From DASTFY01 sp963829955 (GTDB taxonomy: Bacteria; Actinomycetota; Acidimicrobiia; Acidimicrobiales; Ilumatobacteraceae), in the NCBI GenBank assembly GCA_963829955.1, contig CAWHKS010000001.1, forward strand, positions 62,001 to 126,000: a stretch of 64,000 bases of DNA, written 5' to 3'. The translations under genes were made by a program, and so were the position numbers. Of the stretch, positions 62,494 to 64,000 are shown piece after piece (position 1 is the first letter of the stretch; each line of letters opens with the position of its first letter). A model generated the notes under the pieces. The model did no database searches, was not told the DNA's origin, and saw only the letters and a program-made list of their open reading frames with translations.

Positions 62494-63672
62494 CTACCAG
62501 GCCGCGTCACGGTACGGGCCGCCGAGCGAGCCGCCGCCGGTAGTGGTCCCGGAGTCCAGGTCCCACTGCACCCACGCGAGGGTGCCAGCGCTGTCGAGCC
62601 GCAGCTCGAAGACCTCGTGGGCACGGCGGGCCAGGAGCGGCGACGGGAGCTCCTCACGCACGGTCGAGCCGTCGACGCCCACGATGACGCTCGCCTCGTT
62701 GCTCTCGGAGCCATCGGCGCAGCACTGCTCCACCACGGTCGCCGTGCCGTCCGCCCCACCGAGCGGGAAGCGCAGGCCGGACTCGCTGGTGGCGGTGACC
62801 TCGGGCTCCCCGCCGTCAAGCGGGAGATGGACGAGCTGGCTCGTCGTTCCCTCATAGCGGACGTAGTACAGCGAGCCTCCGTCAGTGGACCAGGCCAGGT
62901 CGATGAGCGTGCCCTCGTGGGCGGTGTCCGGGTAACTCTGCTCCGCCCCGCTCGCCAGCTCCCGCACGACGACGGCGTCGTACTGCACGATGGCCAGCCG
63001 GTCGCCCGACGGGCTCACGGTCGGGAAGGTCCCGTAGCCGAGGTTGACGGGCGGCGACGAACCGTCCACGGCGGCCGAGAACAGCACGCCGACCACCGGC
63101 TCGCAGCAGAGGCTGTAGTACACGGTGCGGCCGTCGGGGGTGAGGGCCGGGTCGGCCAGGACGGTGGTCTCGCCTTCCTCGGGCACGATCCGCGGGTCGG
63201 GTCCCCGGTCGAGTTCGCGGACCTCGACCGCCACCGCGCCCGAGACGTCGAGCACGACCAGACGGCCGTCCTCGGTCACGGCGACAGCGGTGTTCGGGTG
63301 GCCGACCGGCGCCACCGTGGTGGAGGTCGTGGACGTCGTCGTGGCCTCCGTGGTCGGCGCGGTCGACGCGGTCGACGGCACCGGTTCGGTGGTCGGCACC
63401 ACGGTCACGTCCGGCAGGACCGTCGTCGCTACCGCGCTGGAGTCGACGGTGATGACCTCATCGTCGTCCCGGGGCCAGGCCAGCACGGCCACCAGCGCGA
63501 CCGCGGCAGCCGCGGCCACCGCCAGTGCGCCCCAACGCCACGCTCCGCCCGGTCGACGACCGGCCCGTCGCTCCTCGATGCGCGACCACGAGGACGGGTC
63601 GGGCTGTGCGCGATCGGCCTCGGCCTGCATCGCTCGCCGTAGTTCGTCGTCGAGATCCCGTCCGTCACTCAT
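62494..63672 (-). CDS. Membrane-anchored propeller-like protein, possible anti-sigma factor
   Basis: 392 aa. Cytoplasmic N-terminus (SDGRDLDDELRRAMQAEADR), one TM helix (ALAVAAAAAVALVAVLAW, about 49-66), a Thr/Ser/Pro/Val-rich linker, and an external domain with repeated WD/TolB-like blades (SPSGDRLAIVQYD, STDGGSLYYVRYE). It starts at ATG 63672, overlapping the sigma-factor stop (ATGA), with GGAGG 7 nt upstream. Cotranscription with a sigma gene suggests it tethers or controls that sigma factor, as inference; no zinc-binding anti-sigma motif is present. Confidence 0.75.
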   Translation of the reverse strand: MSDGRDLDDELRRAMQAEADRAQPDPSSWSRIEERRAGRRPGGAWRWGALAVAAAAAVALVAVLAWPRDDDEVITVDSSAVATTVLPDVTVVPTTEPVPSTASTAPTTEATTTSTTSTTVAPVGHPNTAVAVTEDGRLVVLDVSGAVAVEVRELDRGPDPRIVPEEGETTVLADPALTPDGRTVYYSLCCEPVVGVLFSAAVDGSSPPVNLGYGTFPTVSPSGDRLAIVQYDAVVVRELASGAEQSYPDTAHEGTLIDLAWSTDGGSLYYVRYEGTTSQLVHLPLDGGEPEVTATSESGLRFPLGGADGTATVVEQCCADGSESNEASVIVGVDGSTVREELPSPLLARRAHEVFELRLDSAGTLAWVQWDLDSGTTTGGGSLGGPYRDAAW

Positions 63673-64000
63673 CGCCATGCCTCCAGCTCGTGAGCCAACG
63701 TCGCCCTGGCTCGGTGCAGATGGGTCTTCACCGAGCCGTTCGACACGCCGAGCACCGACGCCACCTCGACGTCGGACAGCTCGCAGAAGTAGTGCAGGAC
63801 CACGCTGTCCCGCTGACGGTCGGGCAGCCGGCGGATGGCCGCCATCACCTGCTGCTGCCGGGCCCGCTGCTCCGACAGCTCAGCCGGCCCGGCCGGCGGC
63901 TCCGCCAGGTAGCCCAGCTCTTGGGGCGCGGCACGCACCACCCGCAGATGCCGGTGCTGCGAGTGCGAGAGGTTGACGACGGTGCGGCGCAGGTACGGCA
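63669..64000 (-). CDS. ECF-type RNA polymerase sigma factor (5' part outside window)
   Basis: The C-terminal portion of a sigma-70 family factor. YLRRTVVNLSHSQHRHLR is the end of region 2/linker. IRRLPDRQRDSVVLHYFCELSDVEVASVLGVSNGSVKTHLHRARATL is region 4 with its HTH for -35 recognition. The frame stays open to the window end. The stop overlaps the next gene's start (ATGA), linking it to the membrane protein downstream. Confidence 0.88.
   Translation of the reverse strand, partial: PYLRRTVVNLSHSQHRHLRVVRAAPQELGYLAEPPAGPAELSEQRARQQQVMAAIRRLPDRQRDSVVLHYFCELSDVEVASVLGVSNGSVKTHLHRARATLAHELEAWR

Overview
The window looks like chromosomal DNA from a high-GC actinobacterium. The strongest evidence is a complete Pup-proteasome locus (arc/mpa, dop, pup, prcB, prcA, pafA), followed by tatA/B, tatC and a helY-type helicase in the order known from Mycobacterium. 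The gene mix (ADP-forming acetate-CoA ligase, PFOR, TtuA/TtuB, DUF3866, proteasome genes embedded among unrelated genes) would suit a deep-branching class such as Acidimicrobiia; that placement is inference only. I saw no rRNA, tRNA, insertion sequence, prophage or CRISPR array.

Layout. 1-1005: 3' part of an APC permease. 1354-6261: arginine deiminase operon (YfcC-type transporter, arcC, arcA, arcB). 6336-8714: ABC-2 exporter. 8882-10849: lipoprotein and alpha/beta hydrolase. 10888-16080: PFOR, DHOD-like protein and ferritin-like protein. 16348-19011: flavin reductase, mobA, rhodanese, RNase D. 19120-22092: ParA-like ATPase, small acidic protein, typA. 22226-28924: Cys-rich protein, glcDEF, a coupled small protein and APH-fold kinase, LOG-family protein. 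29047-30672: membrane-anchored molybdopterin oxidoreductase. 30972-34048: transketolase and transaldolase. 34102-37182: FIST protein, conserved hypothetical, fatty-acid desaturase and its divergent TetR regulator. 37217-42456: ADP-forming acyl-CoA synthetase subunits, D-Ala-D-Ala carboxypeptidase, Lon-N protein, small membrane/basic proteins. 42529-44785: sulfur carrier, TtuA, TrmI, ferredoxin. 44939-54744: proteasome locus with DUF3866 and signal peptidase I. 54745-56862: three unrelated genes. 56943-61697: Tat translocase, helicase, YegS-like C-terminal domain. 61853-64000: SGNH lipoprotein, membrane-anchored propeller protein, sigma factor (runs off the window).

Working together. Three modules suit ATP generation when respiration is limited: carbamate kinase at the end of the arginine deiminase pathway, PFOR making acetyl-CoA and reduced ferredoxin, and ADP-forming acetate-CoA ligase turning acetyl-CoA into acetate plus ATP. 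MobA and the Tat translocase could serve the molybdopterin enzyme. ttuB, ttuA and trmI together point to modification of the tRNA T-loop (s2T54 and m1A58).

Two window-wide patterns stand out. (1) Many first genes have a TANNNT box only 6-9 nt upstream of an ATG/GTG, which indicates leaderless transcription. (2) Seven conserved genes (ABC permease, glcF, dacB, ttuA, an AbiEi/DUF559 gene, prcB, tatA/B) are split by a frameshift; six are net single-base insertions. Sequencing or assembly error is the simplest explanation, but it should be checked before any of them is called a pseudogene. A palindromic repeat with CGCACAAATCGCG arms occurs twice, 28.8 kb apart, and may be an undescribed repeat family.
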